Positions 12,306 to 23,779 of a DNA stretch of 64,000 bases are shown piece after piece; the first letter of the stretch is position 1, and every line of letters begins with the position of its first letter. This stretch comes from Siphonodentalium dalli. Its lineage: Eukaryota > Mollusca > Scaphopoda > Gadilida > Siphonodentaliidae. The notes under the pieces were generated by a model. The model was given only the letters and a program-made list of their open reading frames with translations, did no database searches and was not told where the DNA came from. The stretch covers positions 37,048,732-37,112,731 of the forward strand of contig CP136065.1 in the NCBI GenBank assembly GCA_032622095.1, given 5' to 3'. A program made the position numbers and the translations under genes.

Positions 12306-12355
12306 TGTGCGATTTGGATATACGCAAGCAACGAGGTCGACCCCATGGATTCATT
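12306..12355 (+). repeat. Direct repeat, about 50 bp, first copy
   Basis: GCAAGCAACGAGGTCGACCC and the following ATGGATTCATT recur at 13327-13377 (GCAAGCAACGAGATCGACCC, ATGGATTCATT), about 1.02 kb away. The pair brackets the poly-C tract and the 29-bp minisatellite. Confidence 0.75.
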
Positions 12356-12612
12356 CGTACCAGATTTTGATCTGCTTTTGTTGCCAAAGTATTGAACAGC
12401 GAAGAATGCGCTCAACTATATGATTGTATATTTATCCTTGTCTTTTTATTTTTGTATTTCAGTGTGAGTGTTCACGCAGCCTGTTCTCCTGAATATAAGT
12501 TCATATTGAACTTATTTCAAAAATACAAATAATACTGAATTACTCTCTGTGTGAACCTACATCGACTTTCCAGATGTACGCTCTTTATTGTATGTTTTCA
12601 CCGTGGGCGTGT

Positions 12613-12628
12613 CCCCCCCCCCCCCCCC
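12613..12628 (+). repeat. Poly-C tract
   Basis: A run of 16 C residues. This is a mononucleotide repeat and a likely site of sequencing uncertainty. Confidence 0.9.
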
Positions 12629-12689
12629 AGTCATAAAACGGAATAATAGTTTATAAGTCCACTATGGGCTTATTTCAGAATCACATAAT

Positions 12690-12845
12690 TCCAATATGAA
12701 CCTATGTGTTTATTTAGGTCCAATATGAACCTATGTGTTTATTTAGGTCCAATATGAACCTATGTGTTTATTTAGGTCCGATATGAACCTATGTGTTTAT
12801 TTAGGTCCAATATGAACCTATGTGTTTATTTAGGTCCAATATGAA
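12690..12845 (+). repeat. 29-bp minisatellite, five full copies
   Basis: The unit TCCAATATGAACCTATGTGT plus TTATTTAGG is repeated in register from 12690, 12719, 12748, 12777 and 12806, with a partial sixth. Only one substitution (CCGATATG) is apparent, so the expansion is recent. A related TTCATATTGAACTTATTTC motif lies upstream near 12500. Confidence 0.9.
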
Positions 12846-13326
12846 TATATTTGCACGATTATATTTGTTCGGGACGACTTATTTCAGCAAATGACGTAAT
12901 ATAATGTTACATGCCTCGCACCCGGACAATTTGCTTTTGAGTTATGAGTAATATGTTGTTAAATTGGATGGAACATTTTTAGTCAAGCATACGGACCAGT
13001 AATGTGATAGAACCCGATCGATGTTAAATAACTTACAGATGCTTTGTCCGTTTTGGCACAAAATAAGTCAGAATTCCATCTAATTGGTAAAATAAAAACT
13101 ACATATAATCACGATCATTTGGTATTACACAGGAGTCGCGAGAATCCACAAAATCATCCAATATAATAAATAGAAAACGAGCGCCAAAGTTGAGCCCGAT
13201 TTTTATTATCTGATTTTTGCTGATCTGACACGGTAAAACGCACTCTTCTCAAAGACGATATGAGGCCATCGCACCTCATATTAACACTTTCAATACGGGA
13301 GCTTCCTGATTTTTTTGCGAAAACCC

Positions 13327-13377
13327 TGTGCGGTTTGTATATCCGCAAGCAACGAGATCGACCCTATGGATTCATTA
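13327..13377 (+). repeat. Direct repeat, about 50 bp, second copy
   Basis: Partner of 12306-12355. It runs directly into a half-hairpin of MITE-2 (ATGCGAGTCGACCA at 13378-13391). Confidence 0.75.
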
Positions 13378-13660
13378 TGCGAGTCGACCACAATTGTTTC
13401 AATTGTTAAAACATCTAAGAAAAAAAGAAAAAAAATGATAAAATAATTGTTGAAGAATGTAAGAAATAATGATAAAAATGATAAAAATTGTTAAAGAATA
13501 TAAGAAAAAATGATAAAAATTGCTAAAAAAAAAAAAATATATGATAACAAATTATCAAAAATTGTTAAAGAATGTAATACAAAATTATCAAAAATGATAA
13601 AATTGTTAAAGATTATAAAAATAAAATGATAAAGGCTGTTATATAATGTGAGAAAAAAAT
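13378..13660. repeat. A-rich array derived from a MITE-2 hairpin/spacer
   Basis: Starts with the MITE-2 hairpin half ATGCGAGTCGACCA. It then continues as a diverged tandem of the spacer motif TTGTTAAAGAATGTAAGAAA followed by AATGATAAAA. The same spacer motif sits once between the two hairpins of intact MITE-2 copies, so this looks like an internal expansion of a truncated copy. Confidence 0.6.
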
Positions 13661-13744
13661 AGAATTTTCACTGAGGTTAGTTAAGTTTGATATCCTCAAA
13701 ACCCCTGTCGCCACTTCCCTGTTGGAACTTGTATATGTATGTTA

Positions 13745-15094
13745 GGGTGGATACACACATGCATGTAATCTCTGTAAATATCGTTTATTTGGAGTTTTAC
13801 ATGGATCATACACACCGTGTAATATGTGTCCGCTGACAACCCAATCATTGCGACTGTGTTTGACCACAGTGAGTTAAACTCTGAACCGCTGAAGAGCCGT
13901 TGACTGGGACGAAGTCGTCAGGCCGCTTAAAATAATTATTCGCGCGATAACTGAAATGGTTGACGTTCTGTTTAAATCATTGTCAGAATTCTATTGATGT
14001 TAATACCAGTGATGGCCTCTTCCACAACGCAGGGGGCTATGACCCCCAACATACACGGGGAGCTACCGAATTCACCATTGCATATTTCCTCGACGGGGGG
14101 GGGGGGGGTGTGCACGCAGCACCCTGAGTCCTGACACCCTGCTTTATAAATATCGAAGTCATGTCTGTCGTGTCTGTTTTCTACGAGTGATTAATCTAAT
14201 ATGCAGCAATTTATGCTATTCATATAATTATGAACATATTATACAGCTTTAAATTTGAATGCATGGTGTTGCTGTTTGTCTTCATTCGGCGAAAGGGTTG
14301 CCTAGCTACGAGTTCCCAACTACGTCACCTTTCATCTCTTGTGTTATACAGTTATACATGTATACGCAAAATTTACAACTATGGAATATTTAAGTAAAAC
14401 ATTATATTGTAATTCTTGCCCAGATAATCCCGGCTGATACATTCAATTAACTCCCTTAGTTATTGGAAGCTTTCGAGAACCAGCCCCTCCCCCAATCATG
14501 GATTATGGTAGAAAATGTTATAATTCAAGCTTGTGACAGGTAGGAGCTTGTTCAACCTTTGGCTTGAGAAACATATATATAAATGGGGGGGGGGTGTCAC
14601 TCTTTTTAATTTCAACGCTGTACCTGCATTATTTGTTGGCGCTAATGAATATTTGCAATCCCAATTGAATTAATGTTATCACATGAGCTCGCTCTCAAAA
14701 TTATCAGAGAAATCTCAACAAGCCGGTATCATCCTATAAAAGAATTCTGCATATTTTATTTCTGTTTTGGATGACCCTGTTTCCAAGAAATGACAGACAC
14801 AAATCAAGTATAAAATCGACCGGCTCTAATCCACTTTTCGAAATGAATTATAACTCGTGAAAAACAGCAACATATATCAGACAAGAATTACTCATTTCGG
14901 CATCCATGAAAGAAGACATGTTTATGACTGGCCTGAAATTTCTTGATGGCAGTTTGTTTGATAATGGCTTATAACTACTCACTGGTGAAATTGATCTCTC
15001 GCGCGCAGGTGATTAATTTTGTCAATTATTGGTGTGGCCATGTAAAATACATGTATTTTACATACAGACATTACATGCATGTGTGTATCCACCC
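13745..15094. mobile_element. Harbinger-like non-autonomous transposon (1,350 bp)
   Basis: Terminal inverted repeats of about 32 bp begin GGGTGGATACACACATGCAT at 13745 and match the reverse complement of 15063-15094 with one mismatch. The 3-bp flank TTA is present on both sides (13742-13744 and 15095-15097). A TWA target duplication with GGG-starting ends is the signature of the PIF/Harbinger superfamily (established knowledge). The interior has no ORF of note and contains two poly-G runs (about 14094-14108 and 14584-14594). The near-identity of the ends suggests a relatively young insertion. Confidence 0.8.
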
Positions 15095-15097
15095 TTA

Positions 15098-16285
15098 GAC
15101 CATGAGTGTTTTATTTGCGCACGCGCCGCATATAACTGGTCTGCGATCAGTTTGAGGCATTGAGTGACAGACACTCCCGTCATATCATCATCATTATTTT
15201 GGTATCGCTAATAGTGTGAAATAATTTTCGTTGTGGGACCAATTTGACGTTATAGCCATGGTCGACTACATGGCATCTTGACTTAAATTGGGGACAATTT
15301 CTCCCAAGAGAATCATAATCTCTCATATCTCGCCTCATCTAGAATTCACTGCGTAATGATTGATTCCCAATAACCCAAATGAGACCCCGGGGTATGGACT
15401 CATCTGGAACATCGTACCAATCAATGTTGTAGTACTGTTATATTATAGTCGGGGGTCGCCAAGGACGAACCATCATCATCATCTTCATCATTATATTGCA
15501 AAAATGTCTGATATCTGTTAAAGACATTCTTGTCAAATATAAATATATATAGTGTATATATGTGTGCGTAAGTGATATACATATACATATATTAATTTCG
15601 AATATATTTTCACTATTCAGTTTATAATTTCATATCAATATACAAATGTGCTAAAGCTCATTGTTACTCTTAATAACTGTTAAGACTATGTATTCCCAAT
15701 TCTCTCATAATCAAAAACACACTCGTTGCAAACGAGCCGCAACGTTTTCCGAAACCCAATCAAAGCCGCAGCTCAAATGTTCGGAAATTCATCTGTACAA
15801 ATAGTATCCTATGCAATGAGTATAAATACATATTGTTATGACTTTACATGCAGAATCGATAGCCGTGTAACTTTCGTATATTTCATGGTATAACATAATC
15901 TATTCGTTTATACATATGTTTGTACGCTGAAATTTGAATTATCTATCATCAATGTGTTTATGAGTTTACGATCTAAGTCCGGCGAAGGAATGATACTCCA
16001 CTATCACCGTGTTACTGACCACAGCTCATAACACAGCTCAGAATACACTCATATTGGCCACTGCCTTAACGCTTATCGCCCATGTCTAATTGTTCACTAC
16101 TAATTATGTCACGCACTGTTAATACAAACTTTTTTCACGAATCAAGCAAACGCGCAAAAGTATCAGTATATACAATGAATATGATGATAGTCGACTTTAA
16201 GGTTTTTCGCCAGATAGTTCCGGAGCATTCTCTGTTGAAAGTGTATTGAAATTTGAGCCTGAATTGCAAAGCGCGCGTCTGGTCA
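15098..16285. other. No recognisable gene
   Basis: AT-rich; short ATC/CAT runs at about 15180 and 15470. No ORF, RNA or repeat family recognised. Confidence 0.5.
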
Positions 16286-16289
16286 TTAA

Positions 16290-16794
16290 AGGCACGGGCG
16301 GCGTTCACATTTGTTCAAATCGCCATCAACGGAAGGAATATTAAAATATATATAGTTTTGTTCATATGCCAAACATAATCAGCGCGTAAATAGTATATGG
16401 TCGTCAAGACGTACGATGGTGTACGTAAACAAGAGCATGCTCGTGTTACATAAGTTGTACTTCTGTTGACATAACACAGCGCAATTCTATTGGTTAATCA
16501 CACACAAATGATATAAACGCTCTTTATTATTTCCATATCAGGAAAACAGTAACTAATAACGCTCTTTATGTTTACCATATCCGAATCTAAACAAAAGACA
16601 GGTTCTGTAACGTTTTTTGCTTTTGTTTACATAACAAAGGAAAAACATTTGACAATAACATACTGTTTATGCAATATTTATTATTGGTATAAGAACAAAG
16701 TCTGTCTATATTTTACTATTCTTTCTGCTTATGGCAGTTTTTGACGGAGATGAATATTTTAACAGTATACGCACCGCCAACACCGCCCGTATCT
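16290..16794 (-). mobile_element. MITE-1, TTAA-targeting, copy 2 (505 bp, inverted)
   Basis: TTAA flanks lie at 16286-16289 and 16795-16798. Termini AGGCACGGGCGGCGTT and AACACCGCCCGTATCT form an imperfect inverted repeat. Interior words AACGCTCTTTAT and ATAACATACTGTTTATGC match the complements of the 1960 and 31433 copies, but with greater divergence and better preserved termini, so this is a separate subfamily. No ORF. Confidence 0.8.
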
Positions 16795-16798
16795 TTAA

Positions 16799-17820
16799 AT
16801 ATGCCAGGTCCGATTTGACATAAAATTTGACATAAAATTTGACCAAATTTCCAAAGCCAATTTTCTGTTTACAGTGCAAAAGAAACTGAAAATTTCTTGA
16901 AATTATTACGATCTAAAAAATCCGCAATTCAACCAGAAATAATAAGTCGAAATCGATCAACCAAGCACGTCATCGAGAACGCTCTTTATTTTTTTCCACT
17001 TATGGAAGATGGACGCATGTACGATCTTTATAAGAGAAATTCATTTGATTTTTTACGAGGCCGACACAACTTCAACGGACATGGCTGATTCGAACCTCCA
17101 AATTTTGTTTACGTAGGCTCGAGGAACGGATACGGTAGGACGATAAATACACGAAATATCGATATACCGGCTGCATATGGTCTGAAAAAATACTTGCCAA
17201 GTCACAGCCATTTTCCAGCCGTTTTCAATTTTTCGCCAAAAGACAGACAAACGCTCCTCATTTCTATCATATCATGAACAGACTAACACGGAACGATCTT
17301 TTTCTGTTCCATGTCGTGTTTTTGTTTGGGTTCCCAGCACCGTGTTCATAATTGTAGTTTTCATTACTTCAATGCGTCTTTTAGGGTTACAGAATGCTCG
17401 TAGAAAGGTAGTCAGATATTTATCAACCTATTTCGATTCTGAGAAAAATTCAAAAGCAAATATTATTATGTGTATTCTGGAGCGCAAACCACCATGTGGC
17501 TTTAATATATATGAGTTAAAACTTTCTCTTCTGAAAGTCGATATATGTCAATCAAAACATAGTAATTGGCTCACGGGTCCGATGTAAACATGGTATACAA
17601 AACATAGCGGGTAGTCTAGGGTATCAGAAGAGTAACTAAGTGATAATCAGTATTGTTGTACGAATACAAACATTCTAAAAGTCCCATACTAAATCAAGGA
17701 GTTGATAAATCTTGAAGTCTTGAAGCACATTGCTGTGCATTTGTTGGATCCGTGTACATATATACACGTGTATAGGTAATGCATTTCAGGCCTAATGGGC
17801 TTGACAACATTGCTATATCA
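16799..17820. other. No supported gene
   Basis: Contains short ORFs (16897-17088 and 17342-17587) without recognisable motifs. AACGCTCTTTAT at about 16979 echoes MITE-1. Nothing else was recognised. Confidence 0.45.
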
Positions 17821-17975
17821 TACAATAAAACACTTATTGCAGTGTTTCTAGGTTGACGTGATGATTTATCGACCCTTGGAAGTTAATTCACCTCGGCCTG
17901 TAGCCTTGGTGAATATTAACTTCCTGGGGTTGATAAATCCTCATGTCAATCTCGAAGCAATGCAATAAATGTATA
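17821..17975. repeat. Long imperfect hairpin (foldback)
   Basis: Arms of about 70 bp. GATGATTTATCGACCC and GGAAGTTAATTCACC pair with GGTGAATATTAACTTCC and GGGTTGATAAATCCTC, around a loop reading TCGGCCTGTAGCCTT. Outer pairing continues to ACTTATTGCAGTG and its counterpart near 17960. No ORF. Confidence 0.7.
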
Positions 17976-18071
17976 ATAATGCTCTGCCTTATCTACCAGA
18001 GATCCAGGTTTTAGCATGTACTATAACGTGCTTGAACAAAACTATATACATGTATATATATTAATATTACT

Positions 18072-18130
18072 TATGCTGATGGCGATTTGAACAAATATTA
18101 ATATTTCTCCAACGAACGCCGCCCGTGCCT
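18072..18130 (+). mobile_element. Solo MITE-1 end
   Basis: GGCGATTTGAACAAAT followed by AACGCCGCCCGTGCCT and TTAA (18131-18134) matches the reverse complement of the left end of the 16290 copy. The rest of the element is absent. Confidence 0.7.
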
Positions 18131-18134
18131 TTAA

Positions 18135-18816
18135 GCATAACGTAGGTCGCGGTATAGACATGTCACTTGTTCCTATAATGTTCCACTAGTATATTGTATA
18201 CACGTTCTGCTACAAGTTAGGTCGATATCTCAACACGTGTAGCTTTGGCCCCGTAAAACCACTTGACTTTTCCCGCCAATTTGTTTATGTTTTCTACGCC
18301 CCATCATATTGCCAAGAGAAGGAATACAAAGCAAAATCATTGAACAGAAATATAGCTAATTTTAACTAATTTCACTACACTTCACATGCAATGCAGAATT
18401 TTATTTAAAGAAATCAGAGCAGTTACTTCGAGTTGAGTTGAAAGCGGTATATAGCGTCAGTTCGGAAACTCTCACTCTACCCAGTCCATAACCAGGACGC
18501 CACGCGCGATCTTCCGCCAACTGCGGGGCAAACATCCGGATTATTGTGTTTGTAAAATCGAAAAAGACTTTGAGGGTACCAGATTGGTTCACGTATTGGC
18601 TACAATGTCGACATGAAGTACCCAAGATAGAATCGTGACGGCATTGTGACGGAGGTGGTGGCTATTTTCGTTCGATCGATCAAGAGTCAAATGAGTGGAC
18701 AAAGAATGTTCAACCCTGGAGAAACATTTGAAGCGATTTATAGTTTTATAAAAACAACATTGGACACTTCCTACAAAACGACTCTTCCTGATTTTCAAAA
18801 CAAAGTCACATTCTAA
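18135..18816. other. No recognisable feature
   Basis: No supported ORF, RNA or repeat. Confidence 0.5.
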
Positions 18817-19312
18817 ACCAAAATTAATTTATTTGAACCAACAAACCACCAAGTGTACGAGATCACATTATTATTATATAAATTGTTAAAGAATGTAAGA
18901 AAAAAATGAAAAAAATGATAAAAAAAAGGTAAATAATGTAAGCAAAAAGGACAACAATTTATAAAAAAAATATGTAAGAAGAAATCATAAAACATGATAA
19001 AAAAAACTGTTAAAGAATGTAAGAAAAAATTATAAAAAATGATAAAATTAATAAAGAATATAAAAATAATATGATAAAAATTGTTATAGAAAGTGAGAAA
19101 AAAATATAAAAAATAACAATTTGTTTTAAAGAATGTACGAAAATTTTATAAACAATTGTTAGGCCAATGCATTCTCTTATATATGCGAGGCGACCTATGG
19201 TGGACTCGCATATATAAGAGAATGCATTGGCACAGGGTCAAATGAAAGTCCATTTTTTAAACCAAAATGAGTCTATTTGAACCAACAAACCAGAGAGTGT
19301 ACGAGATCACAT
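18817..19312. repeat. MITE-2 derivative with expanded A-rich spacer, bracketed by a 55-bp direct repeat
   Basis: The bracketing repeat contains TATTTGAACCAACAAACCA and GTGTACGAGATCACATTA at 18817-18872 and again at 19256-19312. Between them lie about 290 bp of diverged TTAAAGAATGTAAGAAAAAA units and one intact hairpin of MITE-2 type (19165-19235; AATGCATTCTCTTATATATG, loop GACCTATGGTGGA). This is the same architecture as the array at 13378 but with one complete palindrome. Confidence 0.65.
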
Positions 19313-19498
19313 TAGCTTTCTTATTTTCTTATTTTTGAGATTTTTCATAAGGATTCAACAACAGTTGAATTTAATTTAGTTTTGAGGAATAATTGTTTTA
19401 TTTTTTTAAAAGTCACCTAATTATGAGTTATGAATTATCTTTGAACCTCAAAAGTACCTATAGTGCCAAAAAACAATGACCGGTTTACAATGAATGCA

Positions 19499-20440
19499 GT
19501 TAAAGACATATTATGGAATTGTTCGGCTTCGTTAGACTGTTAAGTTAGTATTCAGGCACTATGCCAACTGGAGGAATGTAGCATTCTACTATATCGTCGA
19601 AAATCTCAAGCAAATCTACCGTACCACTCCACAGAAAACATCATCTGAACTACGCTCTATATATATTGTAAATATTTACTTCTCGAGGCAACTATCGGCG
19701 AAGAGGTAACAAAAACGATTTCGACATCGAGAGTCACTGAATTTAATTAATGTATAATAATGACGGTGTGTGTTGTCAGTTTGGAATACTGTTTGTAAAA
19801 ATAACTACTTTAAGCAAGATTATCCCCCCATTTCTATCTGCTCACCCTACCAGAGTGTTTCACACCACGTTAAGTGGCAATGATCAGGTCTTTTATATTT
19901 CCAACTTTGAGGAACTGCGAGGGTGGAAACATTGGCCACCTCAATACAATACAATATAATATGTTTATTTCTCATTAAAGACATATTATGGACGTGTTCG
20001 ATGCGTGAAACTGATAAATTAGTACTCAGACACTGTAGCATTCTACTAACATCGCACAAAATCTCAAAGAAATCGACCATACAACTCCATAGAAAACACT
20101 GTCTGAACTACGATCAATTGTAAATATTTACATCTCGATTCAGGACGCAACAATCGTCGATAAACTAACGCAAATGATTTGGCCATCGGTACTCATTGCA
20201 TTTTAATAATAATATATATTATTAGTTTATTCTGGTCGTCAAGTTGAGACATTACAGAGATATATTGATATAATATACAATATATTTCAGTGCATGTATG
20301 CATGTATATATTACATATATAAGACTGGCGGTGTGTGTTGTAAATTTGGTTTAATATTCATAAAAATCACTACTTTGAGCAAGATTATTCTCCAATTCTA
20401 TTTGATCACCCAACCGGAGTGTTTCACATCACTTTAAATT
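19499..20440 (+). repeat. Two direct copies of an unclassified TTAA-starting repeat
   Basis: Copy 1 (about 19499-19876) and copy 2 (about 19975-20438) both start TTAAAGACATATTATGGA. They share GTAGCATTCTACTA, TCTGAACTACG, TTGTAAATATTTAC and CGGTGTGTGTTGT, and end near GAGTGTTTCACA followed by a TTAA. Copy 2 carries an extra AT-rich block near 20210-20320. A third, interrupted copy starts at 40684. No ORF. No clear terminal inverted repeat. Confidence 0.6.
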
Positions 20441-20893
20441 GTAAACACAGTGTTTGAGATTCATACATAATACAGCAGACGGGGTATACATGGAAATAGA
20501 TAATAGATACATATTCACATGTATCTACATATTGATATAGATAACAATTGTTACGGGGACAAACAAAGTGGATTCTCACCCCTTTAAGTACTAGTATATA
20601 ACTTCGACTTACAATTAATTAACAATAAGATTTAAAGAAGAAAATTGTTAATTCCATCACGACAGACTTATTATTGATAAGTATAAATAAAAAAAACATA
20701 TTGATCCACTTTATTATTGCATATGGGCAACACATATTGCTGGTATAATCATATTATCAAACAATTTCTGGTATAATGGACAAACTTCAGGTAACTTATT
20801 TTCCCGACTCTGTCCTTTATTGTTCAAAATGTGCCCTAAATGCTCTTTTAATATGCAATGTTTGTGTTGATATAAGAAACGGATGTTGATTTT
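20441..20893. other. No recognisable feature
   Basis: AT-rich; nothing supported. Confidence 0.5.
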
Positions 20894-21026
20894 GCTACGT
20901 TCCATGGAGGATGGATGCAAGTTGGTCTGACAGTTTTATGCGTGGAACGCTTTTTCGCGTACGCTGCATTTTGCGTTCCGTACAAAATGTAAGACCGATT
21001 TGCATTCATACTCCATGGAACGCGAG
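20894..21026. repeat. Foldback hairpin with GTTCCATGGA arms
   Basis: Left arm 20894-20950 (GTTCCATGGAGGATGGATGC ...) pairs with right arm 20973-21026 (... GCATTCATACTCCATGGAAC). Each arm ends internally in a GGAACGC/GCGTTCC word, around a loop containing TTTTTCGCGTACGCTGC. It abuts MITE-2 copy B. Confidence 0.7.
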
Positions 21027-21048
21027 CAAATCAGCGTTCATTTCTTAA

Positions 21049-21441
21049 CCCTTTACCCAAACAGAAGGGCCCTGTGCCAATGCATTCTCTTATATATGCG
21101 AGTCGACCATAGGTCGCCTCGCATATATAAGAGAATGCATTGGCTTAACACATTAAAAATTATAAAATTGTTAAAGAATGTAAGAAAAAATGGTAAAAAG
21201 TGTTAAAAAAAGATTTTTTTTAGGCCAATGCATTCTCTGATATATGCGAGGCGACCTATGGTCGACTCGCATATATAAGAGAATGCATTGGCACAGGGCA
21301 TAACTGTAACTATCACAATGTGGTCAAGGAGCCGGTTCCAATGATATCCATATTTGTATGGTTCTATTGAGACAGACCCAAGATAGTTTAGGCTGTTGAA
21401 GCTTTATTTGGCCGGTTTTGGCCGGTTTGTTGGGTAAAGGG
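21049..21441 (-). mobile_element. MITE-2, copy B (393 bp, inverted)
   Basis: TTAA flanks lie at 21045-21048 and 21442-21445. Termini are CCCTTTACCCAAACA and TGTTGGGTAAAGGG. Both hairpins are present (21075-21146 and 21222-21293), separated by the TTAAAGAATGTAAGAAAAAA spacer. The CCGGCCAAAACCGG block lies on the right, so orientation is opposite to copy A. Similarity to copy A is very high. Confidence 0.85.
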
Positions 21442-21455
21442 TTAAATATAATATA

Positions 21456-21782
21456 CACTAGGTGATGTGTCCGACTTCGACCGGGCTATTTAGGGATTTC
21501 TTTGCCAAAAACATGCCTATATAAGCGTATATGAGCGAGGTGAAGATCAAGGTCAAGGACACGGTCGCACGTGAAATTGGACCAGCCCATATTGTTCCCG
21601 GGATCAAAGTAGGCCTACATACCAAACTCGAGTCGGATCGGTCTCGGTCCAGAAACATGCCTATATGAGCGTATATGAGCGAGGTCAAGGTCAATGACAC
21701 GATCGCATGTGAAGTTTTACCCGCCCATGTTGTTCCCGGTATCAAAGTAGGCCTACATACCAAATTTGAGTCGGATCGGTTC
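21456..21782 (+). repeat. Retroelement-type repeat (GACTTCGACCGGGC class) in two tandem units
   Basis: Starts ACTAGGTGATGTGTCCGACT and contains two roughly 140-bp units with AAACATGCCTATAT, GAGCGAGGT, TGTTCCCGG and ACATACCAAA. It belongs to the same broad class as 27985-29000, 33600-33860 and 59354-60055. The short ORFs on both strands here are repeat translations. Confidence 0.6.
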
Positions 21783-22163
21783 AAATCGCCATCAACAGAA
21801 GGAATATTAAAATGTTCATATGCCAAACATAATCAGCGCGTAAATAGTATATTGTCGTCAAGCCGTACGATGGTGTTAGTAAACAAGAGCCTGCTCGTGT
21901 CACAGAAGTTTTGCTTCTGTTTACACAACACAGCTCAATTCTATTTGTTAATCACACACAACTGATATAAACGACCTTTATTATTTCCATATCAGGAAAA
22001 CAGTAACAAATATCGATTTGGCAATAACATACTGTTTATGCCATATTTCTGATTGGTATAAGAACAAAGTCTGTCTATATTTTACTACTATTTCTGTTTA
22101 CGGCGGTTTTTGACGGAGATGAATATTTTAGCAGCATACCCACCGCCAACGCCGCCCGTATCT
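21783..22163 (-). mobile_element. MITE-1, truncated copy with internal deletion
   Basis: Matches the 16290 copy from CAAATCGCCATCAAC to the right terminus GCCGCCCGTATCT followed by TTAA at 22164-22167. The first about 30 bp are missing, and roughly 80 bp are lost in the middle around AACAGTAACAAATATCG. Confidence 0.75.
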
Positions 22164-22167
22164 TTAA

Positions 22168-23775
22168 CATCTGAGTCATCCCAATATGTTCCGGTCACGG
22201 GGCACTCTATTGACCCTATATAAAGATACAAATAGAGAGAGGGTTTGACGTCATTGTCGTAATCCTCGATTCATCGTGGCCAATTAGCTACCAGGAACAG
22301 ACACATGTCATCCGTTAGAGACTTTGGTTATCACGAAGACTACTAATCATGACAGATGTCGCCATTTATGTATCGCAGTTCTGGGATAATAGCGAAATTC
22401 ACACTTCGAGCTCGGCGCGGTATTAAGCTCTCCGCCTAGAAGACATTAGACAATAGATAGTGACCTTTCGCATAATGAACATACAATAATTACGAATAAG
22501 GTACTATGTTACTACATGTTGTGTTCTTTCTATCAGTTGTTGCTTTTTCCATATCCGTATTTACGATTATGGTTACCGGTTTTCAACAAAACTCACAAAT
22601 AATAAGATCGAGATAGTTCTTCTGGTCCTCGACATGGGAGTTAACTCTGAGTTTGTAATCGCCATGTACTCTTAATATCTACTTCTCAGTTGCAATCAAA
22701 CCATTCGCCGTGAAACACGAAAATCTTGCGAAAATCAAAGGTGATTAAGACCCGATAACAACAGACATGTAATTATGTACAAAATACTAACTGCAAACAG
22801 AATGATATCACTTTACTGTGAGTTACTCCAGTCAATATACACAAAATATCACTTAATCTAGAAAACATTACAACACAATTGGTTTATAGCTTTTTCATTA
22901 TAAGAAGATATTGGCTACAGCATAATGAAAGTAGGTTGAAAACACGATGTGAAATTTATTTTTCGGGCAATCCTATTGGTCATCTATTTGAGAACGAAAT
23001 GGTTGAAAGTTTGGGGGTAGGGCCATTAGAAACTAAAATTTGGCGATAAGCATTAAATCATACTATCCATATCGTATATAATTTTATACAGTGTGATGTC
23101 CATGATAAATGGGCTAATCCATATATCTGGACCAAGTTGTGCCACGACCAAAATTCAAATCAATTTCATGAAAATATACTGGAACAATCAAGATCAGTTT
23201 TTGTGATCTGATATGCGAGAAATTCGTATTGTATCCATTATATATCCGTTCTATATCCATTTTATTCAAGTGAAGTTGCAATGGTGTTCTTCAAATAGCC
23301 AAGTCTATTGTTGACCTGCTCTGCTCTCACCGTTAGTCATAAACATGATATTTACGGATACGTATTCTTCCACACTTATGTGGGATTTACGTGCACGTGG
23401 TCTGTTCAAAAACTAGTTTCAAATTCTGAGACAAAATAGTTGATCAACGCTGATAAAAAATACCGATGCAAGTGCTCCGAGGGTCAACGTGCAATTTGTT
23501 CGTGCAGCAAGATCGTACCGTGAACTTTAAAAAAATGAAGAAATAACGCAGGGAATATATGTCTGAATCAATACCAGTTCCTTAATACTCTATTTCGCTG
23601 CAGGCGTATACCCCAGTTTGAGATTGAATGATTTAAGCGAATTTCATGAGCTAGCCGATTTTGATTTGCATAGCTCACACTCACATAATTTATCATTCAA
23701 TACATTTACAATGTTTATTGCGATGTCGATATCGATAATCCTACAATCTCGAGCTGGGACCATCCCCTATTATGA
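22168..23775. other. No recognisable gene
   Basis: About 1.6 kb of AT-rich sequence. No ORF above chance, no RNA gene and no repeat family recognised. Confidence 0.5.
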
Positions 23776-23779
23776 TATA

